Positions 53,345-61,735 of a DNA stretch of 64,000 nucleotides are shown here, one piece after another (positions within the stretch are counted from its first letter, which is position 1; each line of letters begins with the position of its first letter). Both the position numbers and the translations under genes were made by a program. The notes below the pieces were generated by a model. That model did no database searches, was not told where the DNA came from, and saw nothing but the letters and a program-made list of their open reading frames with translations. The stretch spans positions 1 through 64,000 of the forward strand of contig JBAZZE010000003.1 of the NCBI GenBank assembly GCA_041658955.1. The letters run 5' to 3'. The stretch comes from UBA2283 sp041658955. Lineage in GTDB: Bacteria; Patescibacteriota; Microgenomatia; UBA12405.

Positions 53345-53908
53345 ATGATCAGTAGCCTCCGAGGCAAGGTGAGTCGAATTAGTCAAAATCAGGTAGAGAT
53401 TGATGTGGGTGGAGTAGGATATTCAGTCTTCATGGGAAGACATAATTTTATTGAAGACCAAGAAGTAAAAGTGTTTACTTTTATGGCAGTTTCAGAAAAT
53501 GATATGAGTCTTTATGGATTCGAGAAGTTCGAAGATCTTGATCTTTTTAAAATGATGATTACTGTATCTGGAGTTGGTCCAAAGTCAGCGGCTCATATTT
53601 TGGCGAGCACGACTGGAACCGAGATAGTTAAAGCAATCGGGGATGCTGATGTTGAATTTTTCAAAAAACTAAAAGGGATTGGTTTAAAAACGGCTCAAAG
53701 AATTATCGTTGATCTTAAATCAAAAATTGGGGGGTTGGGAGTACTTGATTTGAAAGATAGTTTGCCACTGTTGGAAGATGATGTAGTGCTGAGCTTACAA
53801 CAGCTTGGGTTTGAAAAGAAAGAAATTGAAAAAGTAGTCAAGAGAATTCCGGCGGAGTTAGAAGAGTTGGAAGAGAGGATTAGTTGGTGCTTAACAAATA
53901 TCAAATAA
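53345..53908 (+). CDS. ruvA: Holliday junction branch migration protein RuvA
   Basis: 187 residues. RuvA binds the junction and recruits RuvB. N-terminal OB fold (MISSLRGKVSRISQNQVEIDVGGVGYSVF), HhH motifs (VSGVGPKSAAHIL and LKGIGLKTAQRIIVDLK) and a C-terminal three-helix RuvB-binding domain. -10 TATGAT with TGt, 5 nt before ATG. The stop overlaps the ruvB ATG (TAATG), so the pair is translationally coupled. Confidence 0.95.
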   Translation: MISSLRGKVSRISQNQVEIDVGGVGYSVFMGRHNFIEDQEVKVFTFMAVSENDMSLYGFEKFEDLDLFKMMITVSGVGPKSAAHILASTTGTEIVKAIGDADVEFFKKLKGIGLKTAQRIIVDLKSKIGGLGVLDLKDSLPLLEDDVVLSLQQLGFEKKEIEKVVKRIPAELEELEERISWCLTNIK

Positions 53909-54867
53909 TGACTGACAAAAACCTGGATCCAAAACTAAAGCCGGAAGATAAAGAAATTGAACTATCGATTCGACCAAAGGGACTTTCAGAATTTATTGGT
54001 CAACAAAAATTAAAAGATCAGCTCGACATATTTATTCGGGCGGCCAAGTCACGAGGGGAACCTCTTGACCATATTTTGTTTTACGGACCTCCGGGTCTTG
54101 GTAAGACTACTCTGGCCATGCTTTTATCAGGGGAGATGGGATCGAATATTAAAATTACTTCTGGTCCAGCATTGACGAGAGCGGGTGACCTAGCATCCAT
54201 TCTGACAAGCCTTAAGAAAGGCGATTTTTTATTCATCGATGAAATTCATCGACTCAACAAAATTGTTGAGGAGACGCTTTATAGTGCGATGGAAGACTAT
54301 GCTCTCGATATTGTCTTGGGTAAAGGTCCATCGGCAAGGTCGGTTCGATTGAAATTACAAAAATTTACAATTGTCGGAGCGACGACTCGGATAGGTCTGA
54401 TTAGTAGTCCAATGAGAGACCGGTTTGGAATGGTTCAGCAAATTGATTTTTATGAAGAACAAAATTTAAAAGATATTGTGGAGCGGACAGCCAAAGTACT
54501 GGGTGTAGAAATCGAAACCCTGGCTGCCCGAGAAATTGCCAAGAGGTCGAGAGGTACTCCGAGAATTGCTAATCGACTTTTAAAGAGAGTTAGGGATTAT
54601 GCTCAAGTGGCAGGTGATGGAAAAATAAATTGGAAAGAATCAAAGGAAGCACTTCTAAAATTGGGGGTAGATGAGTTAGGTTTATCTGATGCAGATAGGA
54701 GGTATTTGGATGTGGTCAAAAACCAGTATGGTGGAGGACCGGTGGGGGTGGAAAATATTGCGGCGGCATTGACTGAAGATGTAGAAACCATTACCGATGT
54801 CTATGAACCGTTTTTGATGAAGAAGGGGTTGGTGAAGAGAACTCCTCGAGGAAGGGTGACGAGTTAA
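53908..54867 (+). CDS. ruvB: Holliday junction helicase RuvB
   Basis: 319 residues from the ATG at 53908. AAA+ motor of branch migration: Walker A GPPGLGKTT, Walker B FIDEIHRLN, sensor 1 GATTR, box PMRDRFG, and a C-terminal winged helix (GGPVGVENIAAALTED...TPRGRVTS). An earlier TTG at 53884 would lie inside ruvA and is rejected. The usual length is about 330 residues. Confidence 0.95.
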   Translation: MTDKNLDPKLKPEDKEIELSIRPKGLSEFIGQQKLKDQLDIFIRAAKSRGEPLDHILFYGPPGLGKTTLAMLLSGEMGSNIKITSGPALTRAGDLASILTSLKKGDFLFIDEIHRLNKIVEETLYSAMEDYALDIVLGKGPSARSVRLKLQKFTIVGATTRIGLISSPMRDRFGMVQQIDFYEEQNLKDIVERTAKVLGVEIETLAAREIAKRSRGTPRIANRLLKRVRDYAQVAGDGKINWKESKEALLKLGVDELGLSDADRRYLDVVKNQYGGGPVGVENIAAALTEDVETITDVYEPFLMKKGLVKRTPRGRVTS

Positions 54868-54886
54868 CTTATTACAATAAAACCTA

Positions 54887-54975
54887 TCAAGTTCTCGTAA
54901 CCATTTTTTATTGCCAAGAATCAAGTGTGCGACGCACGTTGAAACAGGCAAAAAAAAAGATTACTTCGAACTTGA
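54887..54975. repeat. Structured hairpin element A3
   Basis: Outer arms TCAAGTTC (54887-54894) and GAACTTGA (54968-54975) pair perfectly, then GTAA/TTAC, the T-rich stem and the GTGC-GAC-GCAC tip. Located 20 nt after ruvB, so it may also end that transcript. Confidence 0.75.
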
Positions 54976-55043
54976 AGCTTTATATAAATTGCGAAAACTA
55001 CCCTCCGGAAATGTATTTGACATTGAATTTGTTATTTTCGGAA

Positions 55044-55616
55044 CTATAGTGACGGTGTTTTAATTAGTTCCATTTGGTTGAAGTCTGCAATCGGAACGAC
55101 AGTGGTTTTGTCGGGAATTATGTGAACATCTTTGTTGACCCAAAGGAATACACCATTAAAATTGAAAGGTTCGGTGTAGTCATGGCCTACAAAAGCGAAT
55201 AGAGTTGTTTCTTCGTCCGGTGCAAAACACCTGAACGAATCGTTGACTCCAACCGCCCGACCATGGTCAGCTAGGACTACGTTACTATTTGGTGCTGATG
55301 TACCAATGGGGTAGTCTACTTCATGAGTTTTGGCAAATGCCGAGGTGTGAATTTCGGGGCCATCTCCGATCGTATAGCTAAAGATAGTGGCAACACCTCT
55401 GCCTGTATCTACATGACTTATTGTTCCAGCACCAAACTCTTTTTCACCAATCACTTTCTGCAATCGAGTAATATCGAATTGATGTTTTTCTAACCAATGA
55501 TCACCGGGCCAACCGCTATAAGTAGGTTCTTTACTAACTCCAAGTCGACGCTTGATACCTTCTACTGAAAACGCTTTTGGAACTGGTTTTACAGTTACTT
55601 TATCGAATGATGCCAT
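55044..55616 (-). CDS. Hypothetical protein
   Basis: 190 residues from the ATG at 55614-55616 (a farther in-frame start would overlap the promoter). Soluble; motifs such as YSGWPGDHWLEKHQF and TTLFAFVGHDYTEPF are not linked to a family I know. -10 TATAAT (55623-55628) ends 6 nt before ATG. It faces the ruv genes on the opposite strand and lies beside another unknown gene. Confidence 0.65.
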   Translation of the reverse strand: MASFDKVTVKPVPKAFSVEGIKRRLGVSKEPTYSGWPGDHWLEKHQFDITRLQKVIGEKEFGAGTISHVDTGRGVATIFSYTIGDGPEIHTSAFAKTHEVDYPIGTSAPNSNVVLADHGRAVGVNDSFRCFAPDEETTLFAFVGHDYTEPFNFNGVFLWVNKDVHIIPDKTTVVPIADFNQMELIKTPSL

Positions 55617-55714
55617 GATTGGATTATACCGCAGTGTTTCTATGGAACAAAAAAAGTCGAACATAGCAATACAAGTTTGTAATAAGGTATAGTTTGATAG
55701 AGCAATAAAACAGA

Positions 55715-57022
55715 TTATCTACGGGTGATGAGAGTGTTACCAAGGACTTCGGCGGTGTTACCACTGCTGATTAATAACAAAGAAATATTCAAATGAGGGA
55801 TAACTAGTTTGCCTCCACGAGAATAAGTGTGACAAACCATCTTAAGAGGTATGTTTGCTGGAAGAGTGGCGACTGGCCTATCTTCGTTGGTGGAGCGGAG
55901 CTGGTCGGTTAACAACTTGTGTAGAACAGCTATTTTAGGGTTGGCACTAGGGTCAGATTTACTCAACCTGACTTTAGTCTGTTCGTATTTGTTTTTTAAT
56001 TTAATCAATTTAGCGGTAGCTTCATCATCTAGACCACCTTTTTCCAGCCAAGAGTTTACTTGCATGAGAGTCGGCTTAAATACTTGAGCCCGGTTGAAGA
56101 GTTCTAAGGCTATTTCCTGGGAGATCCCTAATTCTCTTAATTGAGAGACCGCTAAGGCAATAATTTGAGGGTGAGCTGATTCACGGGAACACCAAAGTTG
56201 TTGATGGCTTTGAAGCAGTATCTGATAACCCTGATTCAGGGTGCCAACTAGTTGATAACCAATTTCCAAGTAATCATTAAGACGGGTACTATTGGCGATA
56301 CTAATAGAGACGCCAACTCCATAAGGGTTGTTTGGTTCATGCACTGAAGAGACATCAATCTTTCCAACTGACTTAATATTCTCGGAAATTTGGGCTGAGA
56401 TAGGTTCAAAAAGATCGGCAAATAATAGACTAACTGGGGAATAGAATTTTAGAATTTGGGCAGGGGATGGTTCAACCCGATCGTTTGATGAGGGGACCGG
56501 GGGATAGGCAATGTGAAGATGGTTAAAAGGATCGGATGGAGGACCGGCACTTTGACCTAATTGATTATCTTTTGGGGTGTAGCCAAATAGTTGGAAAATA
56601 ACTGGGTGAATTTTAGTGTTGTTGTAAAGGTGCCAATAAACAGCACTAACACCTGATGCCAGTGAACGGACAGTTTTTTTATTTAGACCTTTTGGGGTAA
56701 TTTCTGCAGTTAGATTTTGACTCCAGACATTGTAATGGGCGGGAGTGTCTCCACGGTGAACGAAATCTAATTCATGATCGGCACTAACTACTCGACCATT
56801 AGTATGTGGTGAGTAAACTGGACAGACAATGATACTTTCATCGTTTGGATTGAGAGCGTGGACATTTTCTTGTTGTAGTCCGGTCCAAAAAGCATGTCTA
56901 CCTTCAGCTGTATCCATGTTATTAACAAGATCTTTTCTCTGACCTTGAGGTGGTACAACAATTTGGCTGAGAATTATTTTGTCTGGTAAATGACTGATGG
57001 CTTCGGAAACTGTTTTTACCAT
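55715..57022 (-). CDS. Hypothetical protein
   Basis: 435 residues, no membrane segment. Mixed alpha/beta, with ESIIVCPVYSPHTNG early, a DPFNHLHIAYPPVPSS region with histidines, and a C-terminal CHTYSRGGKLVIPHLNISLLLISSG. A helical section (about 305-345) looks coiled. Not recognised. -10 TATAAT (57033-57038) lies 10 nt before ATG. Confidence 0.65.
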   Translation of the reverse strand: MVKTVSEAISHLPDKIILSQIVVPPQGQRKDLVNNMDTAEGRHAFWTGLQQENVHALNPNDESIIVCPVYSPHTNGRVVSADHELDFVHRGDTPAHYNVWSQNLTAEITPKGLNKKTVRSLASGVSAVYWHLYNNTKIHPVIFQLFGYTPKDNQLGQSAGPPSDPFNHLHIAYPPVPSSNDRVEPSPAQILKFYSPVSLLFADLFEPISAQISENIKSVGKIDVSSVHEPNNPYGVGVSISIANSTRLNDYLEIGYQLVGTLNQGYQILLQSHQQLWCSRESAHPQIIALAVSQLRELGISQEIALELFNRAQVFKPTLMQVNSWLEKGGLDDEATAKLIKLKNKYEQTKVRLSKSDPSANPKIAVLHKLLTDQLRSTNEDRPVATLPANIPLKMVCHTYSRGGKLVIPHLNISLLLISSGNTAEVLGNTLITRR

Positions 57023-57047
57023 AAGTAGGGGTATTATACTGTAGAAC

Positions 57048-57080
57048 CAAAAAAGGAGCCAGCGATTAGACTGACCCCTT
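57048..57080 (-). terminator. Terminator after the HTH gene
   Basis: GGGTCAG/CTGGCTC stem with an 8-nt loop, followed by six U on the minus strand. A second hairpin, TTGCC..CCAAC with GTTGG..GGCAA (57090-57127), precedes it. Confidence 0.65.
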
Positions 57081-57134
57081 AGAAGGTAAGGTTAGAATTG
57101 CCAGAGCCAACTTGCGTTGGCCAAGGCAATAAAT

Positions 57135-57392
57135 TTATTCCGTTTGAATCCCCAACAGCCAGAGTACGGCTTCTTTGCGGTAACGGCGATCACCGCGGGC
57201 GTTGATGCGGATGGCGGGCAATTTGCCACGCTTACCCCAACGCTTGATGGTCAACTTTGATACACGGAGTAGGTCGGCAACTTCAGCGACGGTTAGAAGG
57301 TCGGGGAGGTTATCGATACTAACTCCATTAATTTTTTTTGGAGCAGGATTTTGTTTCACAAGTTTGTCTTGTGATGGGGTTTGATCTTCCAT
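57135..57392 (-). CDS. Excisionase/MerR-type helix-turn-helix protein
   Basis: 85 residues. After a short polar arm, residues 30-82 form the small winged HTH typical of excisionases and MerR-like DNA-binding domains (LLTVAEVADLLRVSKLTIKRWGKRGKLPAIRINARGDRRYRKEAVLWLL). It has a clear Shine-Dalgarno (GAGGAG 8-9 nt before ATG) and a TAATG/CATTA hairpin in its leader, unlike the leaderless neighbours. Followed by a terminator, so it is a single-gene unit. Possibly a regulator or part of a mobile element. Confidence 0.83.
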   Translation of the reverse strand: MEDQTPSQDKLVKQNPAPKKINGVSIDNLPDLLTVAEVADLLRVSKLTIKRWGKRGKLPAIRINARGDRRYRKEAVLWLLGIQTE

Positions 57393-57555
57393 TGGGTGGC
57401 TCCTCTTGTATCAATGTAATGGTTAACTGTATTCATTAAAACATATTGCATACTAGTAGGTCAATAATGAAAAAAATAAATTTGGGGATTATTTTATTAA
57501 TGAATGGTAAATGGGGGTAAAAGGAAATTTTTTCCAAACAGAAGGAGGCTTAGTG

Positions 57556-57561
57556 TAGAAT
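57556..57561 (+). promoter_or_regulatory. Leaderless -10 (TAGAAT)
   Basis: TAGAAT ends 6 nt before the ATG of the 2-hydroxyacid dehydrogenase gene. Confidence 0.55.
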
Positions 57562-57567
57562 TATTTT

Positions 57568-58563
57568 ATGAGTGAATACAAAATAGCTTTCTTCGGTGTC
57601 AAAAGTTGGGAAAGAAAAATTATTGAAGAACAGATAATAAATCTAGATGCGACTGGGGTGGGAATTTTTGCGGATGAACTACATGAGAATATTGAGATGG
57701 CTAAGAAGTATGACATTGTCTCAGTGTTTGTCTATTCAAAACTAACAAAAGAAGTATTGGATAAACTACCCAACTTGAAAATGATTGCAACCCGATCGAC
57801 AGGGGTCGATCACATTGACTGTAGTGAATGTGATAAAAGAAAAATTGTGGTGAAGAATGTACCGACTTATGGATCAAATACCGTCGCTGAATACACTATC
57901 GCTTTACTGTTAGCGGTTGCCAAAAGAATTGTGCCAGCTCATCAGTCAGTGGAAGATGCTGAGTTTAGTCCTGAAGGCCTGACCGGGCTTGATGTCTTTG
58001 GTAAGACTTTGGGGGTAATTGGAGCGGGTCGGATTGGTCAAAATGTGATTAAGATCGCCAGAGGTTTGGGGATGAAAATTATTGCAGTGGAACGGACTCG
58101 GGATGAGAAGTTGGCCAAGAAACTGCATTTTAAATATGTGACCTTAGAAGAATGTTTGGCGCAATCAGATTTTCTAACTCTACACGTACCAGCGATTCCT
58201 GAGACAAGGCATATGATTAACCTGAAGAACATTAAGTTGATGAAAAAGGGTTCGGTGTTGATCAACACCTCTCGAGGTAAAGTAGTGAAGACTGAAGCGA
58301 TTGTGTGGGCCTTGGCTAACAAGATTCTGTGGGGAGCCGGTCTTGATGTGACCGAGGATGAAGACTTGCTGGAAAGTGTAGCGATGGTGTCGAGCACTAA
58401 ACCAACCAAAGATGATTTACAGGAAGTTTTGACTTTCCATTTATTACGCGATCGGGATGATGTGGTGTTTACTCCTCATAATGCTTTCAATACTCAAGAG
58501 GCGATTGGGCGAATTGTGGCGACGACAGTGGAAAACATTAGGGCTTTTGCTAAAGGTGAATAA
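57568..58563 (+). CDS. D-isomer 2-hydroxyacid dehydrogenase (lactate-type)
   Basis: 331 residues. NAD-dependent reduction of 2-oxo acids such as pyruvate to D-lactate, a fermentative sink for NADH. Rossmann motif GVIGAGRIGQNVIKIA (about 151-166), catalytic Arg in NTSRGKVVKTEAI, Glu in GLDVTEDEDLLE, and His in FTPHNAFNTQEA. The N-terminal half resembles D-lactate dehydrogenase (LKMIATRSTGVDHID). The exact substrate cannot be told from the sequence. Followed 21 nt later by a sugar nucleotidyltransferase. Confidence 0.9.
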   Translation: MSEYKIAFFGVKSWERKIIEEQIINLDATGVGIFADELHENIEMAKKYDIVSVFVYSKLTKEVLDKLPNLKMIATRSTGVDHIDCSECDKRKIVVKNVPTYGSNTVAEYTIALLLAVAKRIVPAHQSVEDAEFSPEGLTGLDVFGKTLGVIGAGRIGQNVIKIARGLGMKIIAVERTRDEKLAKKLHFKYVTLEECLAQSDFLTLHVPAIPETRHMINLKNIKLMKKGSVLINTSRGKVVKTEAIVWALANKILWGAGLDVTEDEDLLESVAMVSSTKPTKDDLQEVLTFHLLRDRDDVVFTPHNAFNTQEAIGRIVATTVENIRAFAKGE

Positions 58564-58584
58564 ATTTGTATAATGTAGGAACCT

Positions 58585-59673
58585 ATGAAGTTTGTAATCA
58601 TGGCCGGTGGTACCGGCAGCAAGCTCTGGCCAATTAGCCGAGCCAAAGACCCCAAGCAGTTTATAAAAATAGTAGGAGAAAAAACACTCTTCCAACTGAC
58701 AGTAGAATCGCTTCTAAAGCGATACACTGTCCAAGATATTTTTGTATCGACGACCGAAGATTTGGTTCATTTTGTCGAAGATCAAACACCAAACATTCCC
58801 AAAGAAAATTATATTATCGAGCCGATGGCGAGAGATACTGGTCCGGCGTCGTGTTTTGCGATGGCAAAAGTGGCGGCTAAGTATCCCGATGAGGTGGTTT
58901 ATTTTTATGTCCAGGCAGTGTGTACCCGAGAACCAGCTGAGAAATTTTTGGACATGATTGAGGAAATGGAGAAGTTGGTAAACAAAGAAGGAAAGTTAGT
59001 TACTGGCACAATTTTGCCAAAATACATTGAGACAGGAAGTGATTTGATGAAGTTGGGTGATAAACAAGAATTGGGCAAGGGAATGAATGCTTATCAAATA
59101 AAAGAATTCATAAATGTAGTTAAGGAACGGATGACCATGGAGCAAGTGGGGGAGATTGCCAGAAATAATACGGTAGGAACTCATACTAATCATTTGACTT
59201 GGAAGCCAAAATTATTTTTTGAGGCAGTAAAAAAATATCGACCAGATTGGTTGGCGGTAGTTGAGGAGCTCAAGGCGGTTTTTGGAAAAGAAAATGAAAA
59301 AGAATTGGTGGCAGAAATTTATGCTAAGTTTGAAAAAGGTCGAGTTGAACTGATGACAACAGAATTAATTAAAGATGGGTTAATGATGGCAGTCGAATTG
59401 CCTTTTGATTGGGCGCATATCACCACTTGGGATGATGTTTATCGCTACCGACGAAGTCGGGGATTGCCAGAGATTGAGGGTAAGGTAATGGAACTAGAGA
59501 GTAATGAAAACTTGGTGTTATCAAACGGTAAAAAATTAATAGTGTTGGCCGGTATGAATGAAATGGTGGTGGTGGAAACAGATGATGCCATCTATATATC
59601 ACCACGATCAAAATCAAATAAGGTCAAAGATGTGACCGACAAGTTGGCAGAGACAAATCCGGAACTACTCTAA
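58585..59673 (+). CDS. Mannose-1-phosphate guanylyltransferase
   Basis: 362 residues. Makes GDP-mannose from GTP and mannose-1-phosphate for surface glycans. The nucleotidyltransferase signature is MAGGTGSKLWPISRAKDPKQF (family normally GGTR), so an Arg-to-Ser-Lys-type change is present in the loop. Later NYIIEPMARDTGPA and a ManC-type C-terminal part, FDWAHITTWDDVYR. No fused isomerase domain. The TATAAT (58569-58574) ends 10 nt before ATG. Fits with the TagA and LamG surface programme. Confidence 0.85.
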   Translation: MKFVIMAGGTGSKLWPISRAKDPKQFIKIVGEKTLFQLTVESLLKRYTVQDIFVSTTEDLVHFVEDQTPNIPKENYIIEPMARDTGPASCFAMAKVAAKYPDEVVYFYVQAVCTREPAEKFLDMIEEMEKLVNKEGKLVTGTILPKYIETGSDLMKLGDKQELGKGMNAYQIKEFINVVKERMTMEQVGEIARNNTVGTHTNHLTWKPKLFFEAVKKYRPDWLAVVEELKAVFGKENEKELVAEIYAKFEKGRVELMTTELIKDGLMMAVELPFDWAHITTWDDVYRYRRSRGLPEIEGKVMELESNENLVLSNGKKLIVLAGMNEMVVVETDDAIYISPRSKSNKVKDVTDKLAETNPELL

Positions 59674-59979
59674 CTATCTTGAGGGACTAAAATCGACATC
59701 AAGAACTGGGTCACCGGCACGATTTTTGAAGGTAAGAGAGATTTTTTCATCAACATGAAGTGAGTGGCCACCAAAGTCACAAACCAATTTTCCATCAGCA
59801 TCAAAGACTTGGACATCGGCTGGGATATTTATGAGAGAGGCTCGGCCAGTATCAGAGAGCTTAAAACCGGTGAGTGAGGCGTCTTGCCCTGGTTCATTCA
59901 GCTGGGGGAGCAGTCCATTTCGGACAGTCCCTAATGTGGTTGCTTGTTCGCCGCTACGTAGAGATAATGTTGATGCCAT
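59674..59979 (-). CDS. Small hypothetical protein
   Basis: 101 residues with an N-terminal MASTLSLRSGEQATTLG and a C-terminal beta-like part (DADGKLVCDFGGHSL...LTFKNRAGDPVLDVDFS). No family recognised. Consensus -10 TATAAT (59985-59990) ends 5 nt before ATG, so leaderless. The stop abuts the ManC gene end. Confidence 0.6.
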   Translation of the reverse strand: MASTLSLRSGEQATTLGTVRNGLLPQLNEPGQDASLTGFKLSDTGRASLINIPADVQVFDADGKLVCDFGGHSLHVDEKISLTFKNRAGDPVLDVDFSPSR

Positions 59980-60128
59980 GGGATATTATAACATATTTAT
60001 ATCCTATAGTAAAATTTAGGTAGGAAATTGTGGCTAGTCTAGCTTCAGGGAAAAGTTTATAGGGGCGGGAACAAAGTTATTATAAACATAAAAAATAAGA
60101 AATCCATTGATTTGGTTTTACTTCTGCC

Positions 60129-60134
60129 TAGAAT
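60129..60134 (+). promoter_or_regulatory. pyrG leaderless -10 (TAGAAT)
   Basis: TAGAAT ends 6 nt before the ATG. GGGAGG lies between them, but if transcription starts at +1 it would not be in the mRNA. Confidence 0.55.
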
Positions 60135-60140
60135 GGGAGG

Positions 60141-61727
60141 ATGAAGTATATTTTTGTAGTTGGTGGAGTAGTTTCAGGTTTGGGAAAAGGAATCGTGGCA
60201 TCTTCCATAGGAATGCTATTAAAGTCATGTGGCTACAAAGTGAACATGATTAAAATAGACCCATATTTGAACGTCGATGCTGGAACGATGCGACCTCAGG
60301 AGCATGGAGAAACTTTTGTAACTGATGATGGTGGAGAAATTGATCAAGATCTGGGAAACTATGAACGGTTTTTGAACCAAAGTTTTTCTAAAGACAATAA
60401 TATTACTTCTGGGAAAATCTATAAAACCATTATTGATAATGAACGGGCGTTTAAGTATGAGGGAAGAGATGTGGAGATGATCCCTGATGTCCCCAACGAA
60501 GTTAAAAGGCGATTTTATGAATTGGAAAAGGGTTATGATTTTGTGGTGGTGGAAGTCGGCGGGAGTACTGGAGATATTGAAAATCTGCCTTTTTTGTACG
60601 CAGCGAGAGAAGTTGGTCGAGAGCGAAAGGCGATGTATGTGATGGTGTCGTATGTGCCGTTTTTGAAAAATATTGGAGAACTAAAAACTAAACCAACTCA
60701 GCAAGCAATATCTGAACTGCGGTCGACAGGAATTACTCCGGATATTTTGATTACTAGAAGTGAAATTGGATTGGATGCTCCGAGAAGAGAGACCTTGGCA
60801 CGAAGATGTTTTCTGGAAGATGACGCTATTTTTGATGATGCGGATTGTGACTCAATTTATAGAGTACCAATGGTTCTGGAAAAACAGGGAATCCTTAAAA
60901 AGATTTTTAAAGTATTTAAGATTAGAGGTAAAAGTGCTGAGCTAAAAGAATGGAAAAAAATATTGAAGAAAAAAACCAAGACGGTCAAGATTGCTCTAGT
61001 AGGAAAATATGTCAATCACGGTGGAGGAAAACACGCTGATGTTTATGTGTCGGTGATGGAAGCCTTAAAACACGGAGCCATAGCGAATGGGGTTGATCTA
61101 CAAGTCGATTCGATAGATGCGAATGACCTTGATGTAAAAGAACTGAAAAAATATAAAGGGATTGTGGTGCCTCAAGGATGGGGAAGTCGGGGAGCGGAGG
61201 GGATTATTCGAGCGGTCACAGTAGCCAGAGAAAATAAAATACCTTACTTGGGGTTATGTTATGGAATGCAGATGGCGGTGATTGAATTTTCTCGAAATGT
61301 ATTGGGTCTAAAAGATGCCAACTCTGAGGAAGTAGATAGTAAGACCAAAAATCCGGTAGTACATGTAATGCCGGATCAGAAAAAATATTTGGAAGCGCAT
61401 CAGTACGGAGGCACCATTCGACTTGGGAGTTGGAAATGTAAATTAGTAGAAGGGACAAAACTTCAAAAAATCTATGGTGTGGGTGAAGTTGGGGAACGAC
61501 ACCGACATCGCTATGAGGTAAATAATGACTATCGGGAGAAGTTAGAAAAAGCGGGGATGAAGATTAGTGGAACGAGTCCAGATGGTCACTTGGTAGAAGC
61601 AATAGAATTACTCAATCATCCATTTTTCGTGGCAACGCAGTTTCATCCGGAATATAAGTCCCGACCGCTGGATCCACATCCAATCTTTGCGGAGTTTGTA
61701 AAACAAGTAAAAGCTAGAAGAGGGTGA
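60141..61727 (+). CDS. pyrG: CTP synthase
   Basis: 528 residues. Converts UTP to CTP with ATP and glutamine. N-terminal synthetase: VVGGVVSGLGKGIVASSIGMLL (ATP loop), IDPYLNVDAGTMRPQEHGE. C-terminal class I amidotransferase: GLCYGMQMAVIE (nucleophile Cys) and FHPEYKSRP (His, Glu). Family length about 535. Followed at 8 nt by a convergent gene. Confidence 0.97.
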   Translation: MKYIFVVGGVVSGLGKGIVASSIGMLLKSCGYKVNMIKIDPYLNVDAGTMRPQEHGETFVTDDGGEIDQDLGNYERFLNQSFSKDNNITSGKIYKTIIDNERAFKYEGRDVEMIPDVPNEVKRRFYELEKGYDFVVVEVGGSTGDIENLPFLYAAREVGRERKAMYVMVSYVPFLKNIGELKTKPTQQAISELRSTGITPDILITRSEIGLDAPRRETLARRCFLEDDAIFDDADCDSIYRVPMVLEKQGILKKIFKVFKIRGKSAELKEWKKILKKKTKTVKIALVGKYVNHGGGKHADVYVSVMEALKHGAIANGVDLQVDSIDANDLDVKELKKYKGIVVPQGWGSRGAEGIIRAVTVARENKIPYLGLCYGMQMAVIEFSRNVLGLKDANSEEVDSKTKNPVVHVMPDQKKYLEAHQYGGTIRLGSWKCKLVEGTKLQKIYGVGEVGERHRHRYEVNNDYREKLEKAGMKISGTSPDGHLVEAIELLNHPFFVATQFHPEYKSRPLDPHPIFAEFVKQVKARRG

Positions 61728-61735
61728 TGCAATTC

